Shown here: positions 53,449-62,600 of the stretch, one piece after another
How positions within the stretch are numbered: position 1 is the stretch's first letter
Layout of the letters: every line of letters begins with the position of its first letter
Origin: Thermoguttaceae bacterium
GTDB lineage: Bacteria; Planctomycetota; Planctomycetia; Pirellulales; Thermoguttaceae
Direction of reading: 5' to 3'
Length of the DNA: 64,000 nt
Assembly (NCBI GenBank): GCA_017939795.1
Contig: JAGBAA010000094.1
Location: forward strand, 35,125 to 99,124
Notes under the pieces: model-generated
What the model was told of the DNA's origin: nothing
Database searches by the model: none
The model's input: only the letters and a program-made list of their open reading frames with translations
Position numbers and translations under genes: made by a program

Positions 53449-54327
53449 ATGGCAGATGCACAGGGCAACAAAATTGCGAAAAACTTCTACGTGGACGTGA
53501 AGCCGGAAACGAAAGGCTTCTACCTCAAAGGCCTCACCGGTTACGATTGGGGCGTGCAGGACCGCATGACCCGCATGTTTGACAAAAAAAGCGGCCACAC
53601 CGTGATGCTCGCGTTTGACCACGGCTACATCATGGGTCCGACCGCCGGTCTGGAACGCATGGACATCACCGTCAAACCGCTGATCGAGTACGCGGACGTT
53701 CTCATGTGCACGCGCGGTGCGCTTCGTTCCTGCGTCCCGTCTGACTCGAACAAACCGATCGCTCTGCGCTGCACCACGGGCGCGACGCTCCTGAACGAGC
53801 TGAGCTACGAGTGCCTTGGCGTCGACATTGAAGATGCCTGCCGTCTGAACGCTTCCGCCATGGCCATTCAGGTCTTCGCCGGTGCGCAGTACGAGCACAA
53901 TTCTCTGGACAATCTGGCCCAGTCCATTGACCGTGGTCTGCGTTACGGCATTCCGACGCTCGGCGTTACGGCCGTCGGTAAAGATATGGCCCGCGATGCC
54001 CGTTACCTGGGACTCGCGACGCGCGTCTGCGCCGAGATCGGCTGCCAGTTCGTCAAAACGTACTATTGCGAGAACTTTGAAGAAGTCGCTTCCGGCTGCC
54101 CGGTTCCGATCGTGATCGCCGGCGGAAAGAAAGTTCCGGAACTTGACGCTCTGAAACTCGCGTTCAACGCCATTCGCGACGGTGCCTGTGGTGTCGACAT
54201 GGGCCGCAACATCTTCCAGGCCGAGTGCCCGATCTCCATGCTCAAGGCGGTCCGCGAAGTCGTCCATAACGGCGCGACGGCCGAGCAGGCGTACCAGATG
54301 TACCAGGATCTGATGGCCTCCAAATGA
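53449..54327 (+). CDS. lsrF: LsrF-like class I aldolase-fold thiolase
   Basis: A 292-residue protein aligning along its length with E. coli LsrF, which moves an acetyl group from 3-hydroxy-2,4-pentanedione 5-phosphate to CoA in autoinducer-2 breakdown, releasing dihydroxyacetone phosphate. Matches include YDWGVQDRMTRMF, HTVMLAFDHGYIMGPTAGLE, ADVLMCTRGALRS, and GCPVPIVIAGGKKVPE. Schiff-base Lys203 is conserved with the same number (VKTYYCE). No other lsr gene is in the window, so AI-2 use is not shown. Given DhaK/DhaL with similar promoters, it may instead handle another short keto-sugar phosphate. A terminator follows. Confidence 0.88.
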   Translation: MADAQGNKIAKNFYVDVKPETKGFYLKGLTGYDWGVQDRMTRMFDKKSGHTVMLAFDHGYIMGPTAGLERMDITVKPLIEYADVLMCTRGALRSCVPSDSNKPIALRCTTGATLLNELSYECLGVDIEDACRLNASAMAIQVFAGAQYEHNSLDNLAQSIDRGLRYGIPTLGVTAVGKDMARDARYLGLATRVCAEIGCQFVKTYYCENFEEVASGCPVPIVIAGGKKVPELDALKLAFNAIRDGACGVDMGRNIFQAECPISMLKAVREVVHNGATAEQAYQMYQDLMASK

Positions 54328-54397
54328 GTAAAGGCTTTTGATCGAAAAAAGAAATGACGGTCCCGTTCACCTACGGAATCGTTCATTCATGGAATCA

Positions 54398-54432
54398 AGA
54401 GAAACGGTATTTCGGTGCCGTTTCTCTTTTTT
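54398..54432 (+). terminator. Terminator of lsrF
   Basis: Ten-bp stem AGAGAAACGG (54398-54407) and CCGTTTCTCT (54418-54427) followed by a T-run to 54432. Confidence 0.9.
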
Positions 54433-54518
54433 GGCTTTCCAGATCGATACAAACGGCAAAATTACGCAAAATATTCTACATTTTTTCCAAAAAATCCGGT
54501 CTTAAGAGCAATAAATTC

Positions 54519-54546
54519 TTGACTTTTCAAATTCGTGGACTATACT
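54519..54546 (+). promoter_or_regulatory. Promoter of the second PEP-CTERM gene
   Basis: TTGACT (54519-54524), 16 bp, TATACT (54541-54546), 70 bases upstream of the chosen start. Confidence 0.75.
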
Positions 54547-54614
54547 TTACTTATTAAATATGCATGAAATTGGAATATCGTGCAGAGCAGAGATTCAATA
54601 CTAAAGGCCTTAAA

Positions 54615-56729
54615 ATGAAAAGACCCATAAATATCAACACTAAACGCGGTACATTTTCCCGTCTTGGCACGGCATTGGTTCTTGGCGGGACGATGCTTTC
54701 CTGTGCTTCTACGCTTAACGCGGGAGTCCAGCTCAGCGGGCTGATGGGGAGAGACGTGACGGACCCCGTGGACGCGATCACGCAATATTTCTACGCGAAT
54801 GATCTCTATAAAACGGGAATGACGGATCTCAAGGCCGGCCATGAATCGGCGTATGCGGATGCGGAATGTCCGGCGAGCCTTTTCGATAATTTGGTGGGAG
54901 GCGGGGCTTCCAAGTGGTATGACTCGACGATTCCCACGGCAGACGCTCCCGCTTTCGTGGAAGTCACGTTCCCGGAAGCGTTCGTCATGACGCACTTCAC
55001 GCTCACCAGCGGCAATGACAGTATGGGATCGCGCAACCCGGCCAACTGGGGCGTTTACGGCTCGAATGACGGCGGGCAGACGTGGAATCTGATCTACAGC
55101 GCAGACGGGGTAGATGATTTTGTCAACACGACAAACACGACGATGCTTTACTCTTCGTTCACGAACGATACGATCGGTTCGACGGTCCTGAACTCTGCGC
55201 AGCAGGCGTACGTCACGAATGCGCTGGGAGATAAAACGATCTCGACCGCGGACTTCACCAATACGACGGCGTATTCTTCTTATCGTTTGGAAATCAAGAC
55301 GACCTCCGGTGAGGGCGCGGCTCAGCTCGGCGAATGGGAGATCTACGGCAACAAAACCGGTACCGTGACGCCCAAAACAACACCGCTTCAGACGAACGGC
55401 AATTCCGCGCTGAACATTCTGGCAAATCGCTCCAAGTACACGCTGGATGCCCAGGATGCCTCCACCATTACGATGGACGCGGACGGAAACGTCAGCGCGT
55501 GGAAAGGTGTCGGCGAAAACGGACTTTCGTTCGTTCAGACCAACACCGCACTCCAGCCGAACATGACGACGGTCGACATCAACGGGAAAATGTTCAACGC
55601 GCTGAATTTCGTGAACACGACCGAAAAAGTCCGCTCCGAACATCTGATCTGCACAACTTCGGTGGTGGACGCACAGACGGTCCTGATCCTCGCGAAAAAT
55701 GATGACAACAAAGGACTGATGGGCATCTGGGGGCAGCAGGGGGACTATGGTATCCGTCTGAATGGAAACGGCCGCTGGCAGACACAGGGCAACGGATCAA
55801 ACGGCGGTGATTTCACGAACAGCGGTACGATTCTCTACAATGGCGAGGCTTCCAATGTCGTGCTTCAGAATAACGTTTACCTGACGCAGGCGAACCGTAG
55901 TGCGTATTCCTCCATGGGCAATAATGTCATCGGCGACTATTTCACGAGTACCAGCTATGGCAACCGCGGATATGACGGAAACATCATGGAAGTCATGGTT
56001 TTCGATCATGCACTCTGCCCGGCGGAAAACCGTCTGGTGAACACGTACTTCGAGACCAAATACGGCATGGAGATCGCCGGGGCGGTAGATGTCATCCCGA
56101 CGGACAACGCGGAATTTTCCAAAGACCTCCTCGCCATCATGAATCAGCCGAAAGCGGAAGGTTCCGCCGACCGATACCTCATCAGTGAATCCGGAGCGAA
56201 CGGCATCGCGATCGGAAGCCGGGACGTTCTGGCTGCCGCAGCCTCTTCACCGTTCGACATTTTCAACACTTGGGGGCCAGCGTCCGGTGCGGAAGTTTAC
56301 GCGGTGACGAACATTTCGGGCGAGACCTTCGGTACGACGGAGATCACGACTGCGGATGGCGACACGATGCACGTTTGGAACAAGCAGCTCTACCTGACGA
56401 ACAACAGCGCAGAAGACATGGCCGACTGGAACGTGACGATGGCGTTCGACATGGAAGAGGCGGGCTACGAATACGCGGACAAAGATATTTCCGACTGGGT
56501 CCTTCTTTACCGTGCAACGGAAAACGATGCGTTTATGGCAGTCGATGGTCTGGACACGACCGCGTTTTCCGACGGCTATCTGGACTTCACATTCAGCTCG
56601 GATCTCCTTTCGACCGGCTACTATGCGCTGGGAACTTCTGCGCTCGTAAATGCTCCTGAACCCGGCACCTGCGCACTTCTTCTGCTCGGATCGGCCGGCC
56701 TGTTCCTCATCCGCCGCCGCAGGAAGTAA
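54615..56729 (+). CDS. PEP-CTERM protein with discoidin-like and LamG-like domains
   Basis: A 704-residue exported protein. From ATG 54615 (AAAGG upstream) it has a basic N-terminus and signal ending CASTLNA. Residues about 25-250 look like an F5/8-type (discoidin) beta-sandwich (ASKWYDS, FVEVTFPEAFVMTHFTLTSG, NWGVYGSNDGGQTWNLIY, SYRLEIKTT). Residues about 270-480 look like a concanavalin/LamG fold (WKGVGENGLSFVQ, YNGNIMEV-like GYDGNIMEVMVFDHALCP). The end is NAPEPGTCALLLLGSAGLFL plus IRRRRK, a clear PEP-CTERM signal. It is probably a glycan-binding surface protein with no catalytic domain. Terminators flank it. Confidence 0.82.
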   Translation: MKRPININTKRGTFSRLGTALVLGGTMLSCASTLNAGVQLSGLMGRDVTDPVDAITQYFYANDLYKTGMTDLKAGHESAYADAECPASLFDNLVGGGASKWYDSTIPTADAPAFVEVTFPEAFVMTHFTLTSGNDSMGSRNPANWGVYGSNDGGQTWNLIYSADGVDDFVNTTNTTMLYSSFTNDTIGSTVLNSAQQAYVTNALGDKTISTADFTNTTAYSSYRLEIKTTSGEGAAQLGEWEIYGNKTGTVTPKTTPLQTNGNSALNILANRSKYTLDAQDASTITMDADGNVSAWKGVGENGLSFVQTNTALQPNMTTVDINGKMFNALNFVNTTEKVRSEHLICTTSVVDAQTVLILAKNDDNKGLMGIWGQQGDYGIRLNGNGRWQTQGNGSNGGDFTNSGTILYNGEASNVVLQNNVYLTQANRSAYSSMGNNVIGDYFTSTSYGNRGYDGNIMEVMVFDHALCPAENRLVNTYFETKYGMEIAGAVDVIPTDNAEFSKDLLAIMNQPKAEGSADRYLISESGANGIAIGSRDVLAAAASSPFDIFNTWGPASGAEVYAVTNISGETFGTTEITTADGDTMHVWNKQLYLTNNSAEDMADWNVTMAFDMEEAGYEYADKDISDWVLLYRATENDAFMAVDGLDTTAFSDGYLDFTFSSDLLSTGYYALGTSALVNAPEPGTCALLLLGSAGLFLIRRRRK

Positions 56730-56769
56730 GAAAACGTTTCCGACGCCCCCGTCCTTGGGGTGATGGAGC

Positions 56770-56814
56770 CGCGAGGGATGGCAAATTCCGATATGTCCTC
56801 CCTCGCGTTTTTTT
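56770..56814 (+). terminator. Terminator of the second PEP-CTERM gene
   Basis: CGCGAGGGA (56770-56778) and TCCCTCGCG (56799-56807), then T7 (56808-56814). Confidence 0.9.
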
Positions 56815-56851
56815 ATTGCTGAATACGGAGTGCAGAAAACGATTTTAAAAG

Positions 56852-56898
56852 AAAAAACCTGATACTGTCCAGCGGGGAGAGGGAACGTATCAGGTTTT
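56852..56898 (-). terminator. Terminator of the ferredoxin gene
   Basis: Twelve-bp perfect stem (56854-56865 with 56887-56898). On the minus strand it is followed by a T6-rich tail. Confidence 0.85.
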
Positions 56899-56964
56899 GA
56901 ATCAGTCTTCCGCGAAACACTCTGATGTTTCCTGAGTTCAGAGCGGAACGGGAGATGTCCTCAA

Positions 56965-57135
56965 ATTAGAGGCTCAGAGCCGAAACCGGGCAGGAATCGG
57001 TGCAGGCACCGCAATCAGCGCAAGCAGCATCGTCAACGCAGCATTTGTCGTCAACGATAGTCAGAGCACTGCACGGGCAGGTATCAACACAAGCGCCACA
57101 ACCGATGCAATCGTCTTTGTTAATATTAACGGCCA
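56965..57135 (-). CDS. 2[4Fe-4S] ferredoxin
   Basis: A 56-residue clostridial-type ferredoxin. It carries two cysteine clusters: CIGCGACVDTCP in the first half and CADCGACTDSCP in the second, i.e. two CxxCxxCxxxCP motifs, plus a CC pair in between (DDKCCVDDA). AAGGAG lies upstream of the ATG at 57135. It is an electron carrier for low-potential reactions, such as pyruvate oxidation or hydrogen formation, and fits the presence of hydG. Own promoter and terminator make it a single-gene unit, probably highly expressed. Confidence 0.97.
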
Positions 57136-57216
57136 TTGAAACTCTCCTTAATTAAATTTGATTTAATGGTTAGGTACATCCAACGCAGAAAACCATTCCC
57201 CGCATTAGATGTGTTT

Positions 57217-57245
57217 ATTATAGCGCGTTTGGGAATTAATTTCAA
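57217..57245 (-). promoter_or_regulatory. Ferredoxin promoter
   Basis: On the minus strand TTGAAA (57240-57245), 17 bp, TATAAT (57217-57222). Five G and one C directly precede the -35. Confidence 0.8.
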
Positions 57246-57318
57246 GCCCCCTTCCTCAAAAAAAGGGTGAAATTTTCGAGAATTTTGCAAAATTTTTCCT
57301 TTTTTTTCTCCCAAAGGC

Positions 57319-57346
57319 TGGACTGGATCTGATTTTTTTCTATAAT
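57319..57346 (+). promoter_or_regulatory. Promoter of the DMT transporter
   Basis: TGGACT (57319-57324), 16 bp, perfect TATAAT (57341-57346), about 120 bases upstream of the gene. Confidence 0.55.
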
Positions 57347-57363
57347 AGTAAGAGTTAGTTTTT

Positions 57364-57423
57364 CCTAAAATCGAGTTAGCCTATCCTAAAATAAACTGAT
57401 GGCTTTGTGGAATGGATTTTAGG
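57364..57423 (+). promoter_or_regulatory. Three CCTAAAAT boxes in the DMT transporter leader
   Basis: CCTAAAAT at 57364-57371 and 57385-57392 (same strand, 21 bp apart, each preceded by GAGTTAG) and the inverse ATTTTAGG at 57416-57423. They lie between promoter and start and look like binding sites for a regulator. Confidence 0.4.
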
Positions 57424-57467
57424 TAAATTTTAATGTTTTTCCATTGCATTTTTTGAGGTCCCTGTTT

Positions 57468-58484
57468 ATGTCAGATCCGCGTCCTGAAGAAAATTCGCGT
57501 CCGGTTTCCTGCTGGTTTCTGCTTTTGCCGTTTTGTTCCGCGCTGCTTTATGTGCTCTGCTATGTCTGTATGCGGCAGCTTGCCGAGACGCGCGTGAATC
57601 CGTTTGTGATCGTCGGTATCCGTGAAGGGATCACGGCGATCGGCGGGGCTGCAGTTTTTGTGTTTCTTCTGGCTGGGAAGAAGGCTGCACTGCCGAAGAT
57701 GAAGTACGTTCTTGCGTTTCTCTGTTCCTCGATCGCGCTTCAGCTGGTTGGAAATATCGTGCAGCAGAAGAGTCTTGAGGTGATCGGCATGGGGATCTCT
57801 ACCGCAACGTGTTGGACAGGGCAGCTGCTTTGGACTCCGGTTTTCGGATGGTTCCTGCTTCGGGAAAAATTGACGCTGCGTCTGACGTGTTCGCTGATCT
57901 TCGCTTTTGCGGCACTTCTTTTTCTTACCGCCGGCACCCAAATGCAGAGCGGGGCAGAAACGGTCGAGCGCATGGAAACGGGAATGTGTTCTTTGGCGGT
58001 CGTTTATGTTTTCCTGACCGTTTTGGCGGGTTTTCTGATGGCTACGTCAAACTGCGTCGTCCGCTGGATGAATCAGGGGGGCGTCTCGCCGTTTTTCGCC
58101 GTCATGTTTCTTCCCGGAGTCGGCGGTGTATTGCTGCTTGGCTGGGAACTTGCGGCCCATGGAATGGCGTCCTTTTACGCGCTGAGTTCCGCGGACTATT
58201 TCTACACGATCCTCGCCGGCCTGACGAACATGACGGCATTCATTGCGCTGACGTTTTCGCTTCGGTATCTTGATGCGGTCCGAGTGTGCGTCATCATGAT
58301 CTCGCAGCTCGCTCTTGCGCCGACGGCAGGATGTCTTCTTTTCGGTGAGACGATGAACGGCCTGATCCTGACGGGGATCGTTCTTGTCGTCACGGGGATC
58401 CTCATTTCGACCGGTGATGCGAAACAGAGCGGTAATACGAAACAGGCCGAAGCCGCAGATCAGATGGAAACAGAAACACTGTGA
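57468..58484 (+). CDS. EamA/DMT-family transporter
   Basis: A 338-residue inner-membrane protein with about ten hydrophobic segments in two EamA-like halves. Examples are FLLLPFCSALLYVLCYVCMRQL, the internal LVGNIVQQKSLEVIGMGIS, VYVFLTVLAGFLMATSNCVVRW and LILTGIVLVVTGILIS. The C-terminus is polar (KQSGNTKQAEAADQMETE). The family exports or imports small metabolites such as amino acids or sugars; substrate unknown. The ATG at 57468 is chosen (GAGG ten bases upstream); 57444 is an alternative. It is convergent with the acetyltransferase gene, with only 79 bases between stops. Confidence 0.85.
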   Translation: MSDPRPEENSRPVSCWFLLLPFCSALLYVLCYVCMRQLAETRVNPFVIVGIREGITAIGGAAVFVFLLAGKKAALPKMKYVLAFLCSSIALQLVGNIVQQKSLEVIGMGISTATCWTGQLLWTPVFGWFLLREKLTLRLTCSLIFAFAALLFLTAGTQMQSGAETVERMETGMCSLAVVYVFLTVLAGFLMATSNCVVRWMNQGGVSPFFAVMFLPGVGGVLLLGWELAAHGMASFYALSSADYFYTILAGLTNMTAFIALTFSLRYLDAVRVCVIMISQLALAPTAGCLLFGETMNGLILTGIVLVVTGILISTGDAKQSGNTKQAEAADQMETETL

Positions 58485-58563
58485 TTTCCGGAGTTTGACA
58501 TTTCAGCCTGTGAAGCAGGTGGCGGGTGTCCGGCGGATACAGCTGATCGTCGCTGGCAGCGGC

Positions 58564-59172
58564 TCAATAGTCGCTGACGTCGAATTTTCTGTCTCGAAAA
58601 TAGAGATCCCGATCCGCTGCCGTGATCTCACGAACGATCCGGCAGGGATCTCCGACGGCAAGTACATTGTCCGGGAGGTCTTTCGTCACGACACTGCCCG
58701 CACCGACCACCACATTATTTCCGATCGTGACGCCCGGGACGATGACGACATTCCCTCCGAGCCACACATTATCGCCGATGGTGATCGGAATGCCGACTTC
58801 GTAGCCGGAATTTCGGGAATCCGGATGAAGCGGATGCGTGACGGCGTAAAGAGAAACGTTGGGACCGAACATCGTGTTTTTCCCGATGATGACTTTGCCG
58901 ACATCCAGGACCGTGAGGCCGTAATTGGCGTAGAAATTTTCTCCGACCTCGATATTCCACCCGTAGTCGCAGTGAAACGGGGCTTCGATCCAGACCTTTT
59001 CCCCGCATTTGCCGAGGATGCCGCGAAGAAGAGCGGGAATCTCGTTCCAGCGTTCCGGGGGAAGGTGGTTGAATTCAAAGATCTTCCGTTTGCATGCAAT
59101 GTGTTCCTCCCGCATTCCGTCCAGCCACGGTTTGTAGGGAAGCTCGGAGAGCATGCGTTCTTTCTGATCCAT
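58564..59172 (-). CDS. Sugar O-acetyltransferase (maltose/galactoside type, left-handed beta-helix)
   Basis: A 202-residue hexapeptide-repeat acetyltransferase of the Maa/LacA/NodL group, moving acetyl from acetyl-CoA to a sugar hydroxyl. The N-terminus MDQKERMLSELPYKPW fits the family, so ATG 59172 is used. Longer starts at 59205 and 59292 run into the tracrRNA terminator and gene. Hexapeptide turns and the catalytic His lie in FGPNVSLYAVTHPLHP and VGIPITIGDNVWLGGNVVI; PGVTIGNNVVVGAGSVVTKDLPDNV closes the helix. It lies directly downstream of the tracrRNA gene on the same strand. Confidence 0.9.
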   Translation of the reverse strand: MDQKERMLSELPYKPWLDGMREEHIACKRKIFEFNHLPPERWNEIPALLRGILGKCGEKVWIEAPFHCDYGWNIEVGENFYANYGLTVLDVGKVIIGKNTMFGPNVSLYAVTHPLHPDSRNSGYEVGIPITIGDNVWLGGNVVIVPGVTIGNNVVVGAGSVVTKDLPDNVLAVGDPCRIVREITAADRDLYFRDRKFDVSDY

Positions 59173-59205
59173 GCCGGTTTTTCCTTTTCTTTCCGATCCA
59201 GACAT

Positions 59206-59337
59206 AAAAAAACACCTTGCAGCAAAAACAGCGAAGGTGTATTGGTGGACGCTATAAAAGCGGTGCCTTACGCAATAATTCTCAGAATCCAAGAATCATA
59301 CTTACTGGAAATTGAGGAATTATCGTTCTGATATAAT
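59206..59337 (-). ncRNA. tracrRNA of the type II-C CRISPR system
   Basis: Read on the minus strand, 59337-59305 is an anti-repeat: it is complementary to repeat bases 2-36 except for a 2-base bulge (repeat C13-A14). The four substitutions (repeat G6, G7, G8, G21) each give G-U wobbles rather than mismatches. The tail then shows an AUUCU/AGAAU stem, a CGCU/AGCG stem (59250-59262) and a final terminator hairpin CACCUU/AAGGUG (59213-59239) followed by seven U (59206-59212). A promoter sits in the right place, with the predicted start near 59337, giving about 132 nt. Divergent from cas9. Not experimentally shown, but the combination of pairing, promoter and terminator is strong. Confidence 0.85.
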
Positions 59338-59343
59338 AAAAAC

Positions 59344-59371
59344 AGTTTAACATTATTTGGGAATATTTCAA
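59344..59371 (-). promoter_or_regulatory. tracrRNA promoter
   Basis: On the minus strand TTGAAA (59366-59371), 16 bp, TAAACT (59344-59349) with extended TGT before the -10. Seven C directly precede the -35 (59372-59378). Confidence 0.7.
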
Positions 59372-59441
59372 GGGGGGGCGACCGTTTTTCTTAAAATTTC
59401 TCAAAAATTTTAAATTTTGGGGAAATCGCACTTGGGGGGAC

Positions 59442-59469
59442 TTGACAAAATTCCAGATTTTGACATAAT
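59442..59469 (+). promoter_or_regulatory. cas9 promoter, resembling the CRISPR repeat
   Basis: TTGACA (59442-59447), 16 bp, CATAAT (59464-59469). Six G plus AC stand before the -35. The stretch 59431-59469 aligns loosely with the minus-strand repeat (G-run, TTGACA, AATT, ATAAT), so it may descend from a repeat. Confidence 0.65.
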
Positions 59470-59496
59470 TTTTCCAACTTCCTAAAAACAGTTTGT

Positions 59497-59571
59497 TTCC
59501 TGGTTTCGGTCGGGGTGTTTCCTGTTTATAGGAGGTCAGTACTCTTCCCGGCTTCGGCCGGGTTGTCTTTT
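59497..59571 (+). promoter_or_regulatory. cas9 5' leader with two UUCG-loop hairpins
   Basis: Two similar hairpins spaced 48 bp apart: CCTGGT-TTCG-GTCGGG (about 59499-59514, using G-U pairs) and CCCGGC-TTCG-GCCGGG (59547-59562, perfect). The second is followed by TTGTCTTTT, terminator-like, 40 bases before the cas9 start. This may attenuate cas9 or end a short leader RNA. Confidence 0.55.
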
Positions 59572-59611
59572 GCTATTGGATCCAACGAAAAAACAAGAAA
59601 AGAGGTGAATC

Positions 59612-62600
59612 ATGGCGTATTTCCTGAGTTTGGATATGGGTGTACAGAGTATCGGTTGGGCTGTTGTGCCCAAAAATGCAGCGGACTTTGAAAAACTCGC
59701 CATGGGAGTCCATCTTTTCGAGGGCGGAACGGATGGCGATATCGAAAAGGGAAAGGATGAATCCCGCAATCTTGTCCGCCGCAGTGCCCGTGCGCTTCGC
59801 CGGATGTACCGACGCCGTTCCCAGCGCATGATCCGTCTTTCGAATGAACTGAAGCGTCTTGGGCTTTTGCCGCAATGCAGGATGCACATTCCCGAGGACC
59901 GAAACGCGATGCTGGAGGAGCTGGATCAGAGATTTGCGTATTTCTGGCAGGGCGGCGAACTGCGCTGTGCTCATCTTTTGCCGTACATTTTGCGTAAGGA
60001 AGGGCTGGATCAGAAGCTCCCGGAACATGCCGTCGGCCGGGCACTTTACCATTTGGCGATCCGTCGGGGATTCCTGAGCAACCGGAAAGCCGTTGGTGAT
60101 GAAAAAGAAGACGGTGTCGTGAAAAAGGGGATCAGCGAGCTGGAGAAGGAGATCGAGACGAGCGGTTCCCGGACGCTTGGCGAGTACTTTTCGATGCTCG
60201 ACCCGGAAAAAATCCGTATTCGTACGCACTGGACGTCCCGAAAAATGCACGAGGATGAGTTTGAGCTTTTCTGGGAGGCGCAGGCACAGTACCATCCCGC
60301 GATGACGCCAACGGCCAAAAAACGGATCCATCGGGCCATTTTCTTCCAGCGGCCGCTGAAATCTCAGCGTTTTTTGCTCGGAAAATGCAGACTTGAGCCG
60401 ACCCGACGGCGTGCGCCAATGGCGTGTCTGGAGATCCAGCGTTTTCGGTACTGGCAGAAGATCATGGATTTGAAATATACGGTCGGAAAGGACTTTACGG
60501 AGATCCCGCTCTCGCACGATCAGCAGGATATTTTGGCCGACGCGCTGGAAAACCGGGAGAAGTTGACGTTTACGGAGATCAGAAAACTTCTGGGAATGAA
60601 GAAAACTGTGAAGTTCAATCTCGAAAACGGCGGCGAAAAGCAGATCCGCGGCAACACGACGTCCTGCCGTCTGGCAAGTGTTCTTCCGGACCGCTGGCCG
60701 AAGATGACGGAAAAGGAGAAGAGTATCCTGCTGAACGAGATCCTGCAGTACCAGAGTTCGAGCGGTTTGGAGAAACGGCTCCGAAAACTCTGCCGATTCA
60801 CGCTGGAAGAAGCGAAAGCGGTCGCGTACTTACAGCTGGAGCCGGGGTACTCGGATCTTTCCCGGAAAGCGGCTGGAAAACTGTTGGAAAAAATGAAAGA
60901 AGAGCGTATCCATTTCAAGGAAGCGGAAAAAGCTATTTACGGTTCACCGCTGAAAAAAGAAGATGAATGCGAATTTCTTCCTCCGCTGTGTGCTGACCGC
61001 GGAGCCGTCCTGACGAATCCTGTCGTGACGCGTGCATTGACGGAACTCCGAAAAGTCGTCAACGGTATCATCCGGAAGTACGGAAAGCCTGAACGTATCG
61101 TCGTCGAGCTGGCCCGCGACATGAAACGGAGTAAAAAAGAGCGGGAACAGATCTCCGACAAAATGCGTAACCAGGAGAAAGAACGAAACAAAGCGAAGGA
61201 AAGGATCATCAAAGAACTCGGCATTCTGGAACCGACGCGGAACGATATTCAGAAATGGCTTTTGGCGGAGGAATGCGGCTGGCATTGTCCGTTTACGGGG
61301 AAACAGATCACGCCGGCATCGCTTTTGGGGAAAGAGCCTCAGTTCGACATTGAGCACATCCTCCCGTTCAGCCGTTCTTTGGATGATTCGTTCATGAACA
61401 AAACGCTCTGTGATGTTTACGAAAACCGTCATGTAAAAAAGAATAAGACTCCGTTTGAAGCATACGGACACAATGAGGAAAAATATCGTGAGATCCTCAC
61501 GCGGGTCCAGAATTCCGAAATGCCGAAGGCGAAGAAAGAGCGTTTCACGATGGAGAGCATTCCCGAAGAGTTCAAGAGCCGGATGCTCAACGATACACGC
61601 TATGCAAGCAAGCTGGCGGTCTCGTACCTCGGAAAACTTTACGGAGGCGTGATCGAACTTCCTGACGAAGACGGCAAAACAGGACGCCGGCGCGTTTTCA
61701 GCTGCACGGGGCAGGCGACTGCGTGGCTGCGGCAGGAGTGGGGATTAAACTCTATTCTGAATGACGGCGGAGATGAAAAGAACCGTACGGACCACCGCCA
61801 TCATGCTATTGACGCGCTGGTGATCGCGTTCTGCAATTCGACGATCGTCCAGCAGTTTGCCCATGCGGCCGAAGTTGCAGAGCAGTTTGGCATGACCCGC
61901 CGTTTTGCGAGAGGGAAAGTGGACCAGCCGCGGGCGAATTTCCTCGAGATCGTTCGCAAGGCGGTGGAGAATATCAACATCTCCTTCCGGCCAAACCGTA
62001 AGATCTCCGGGGCGCTGCACGAGGAAACGAACTACAGTAAACCGCAGCGGGATCCGAATTCGAAAAGCAGTACCGTACGCCATAAACGGATCCTGCTCCA
62101 GAATTTGACGGAAAAAGACCTTCCGAACATCGTGGACGGCGCGATCCGAAGGCTCATTGAGGCGAAACTCTCTGAGATCGGCAAGCTCAAGAATTTCGCG
62201 GACGAGAAAAACCTGCCGTATCGCGAAATCACGACCAAAACGGGTGAGACCTTCCGGATCCCGATCCGCAAGGTCCGGGTTCGCGCTTCGGTAACGACTC
62301 AGACGATCGGCCGCGGAGCCAACCGCCGTTACGTTAAGACTGGGAGCAATCATCATATGGAAGTATATGCCGTGCTGGACGAAAACGGGAATGAAGTCAA
62401 ATGGCAGGCAAAAGTCGTCACGATGTTTGAAGCCTACCAGCGGCGAAAAGAGGGGAAACCGATCGTCGTGCGCGATCATGGCGAGGGAACACGATTCAAA
62501 TTCTCCCTCTTCAAGAATGATTTCCTCCTCAAAACGGAAGAGGACGGCAGTCAGACGCTCTACCGTGTGTTTAAGATGAATCAAAACGGACGAATCGGCT

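Noticed and set aside
53449..54327. Class I fructose-bisphosphate aldolase as the identity of the LsrF-like gene
   Set aside because: The fold is shared, but sequence follows LsrF along its whole length, including Lys203 and the GCPVPIVIAGGKK segment.
59173..59292. Longer N-terminus for the sugar acetyltransferase
   Set aside because: It overlaps the tracrRNA tail and terminator, and the family starts at the ATG at 59172.
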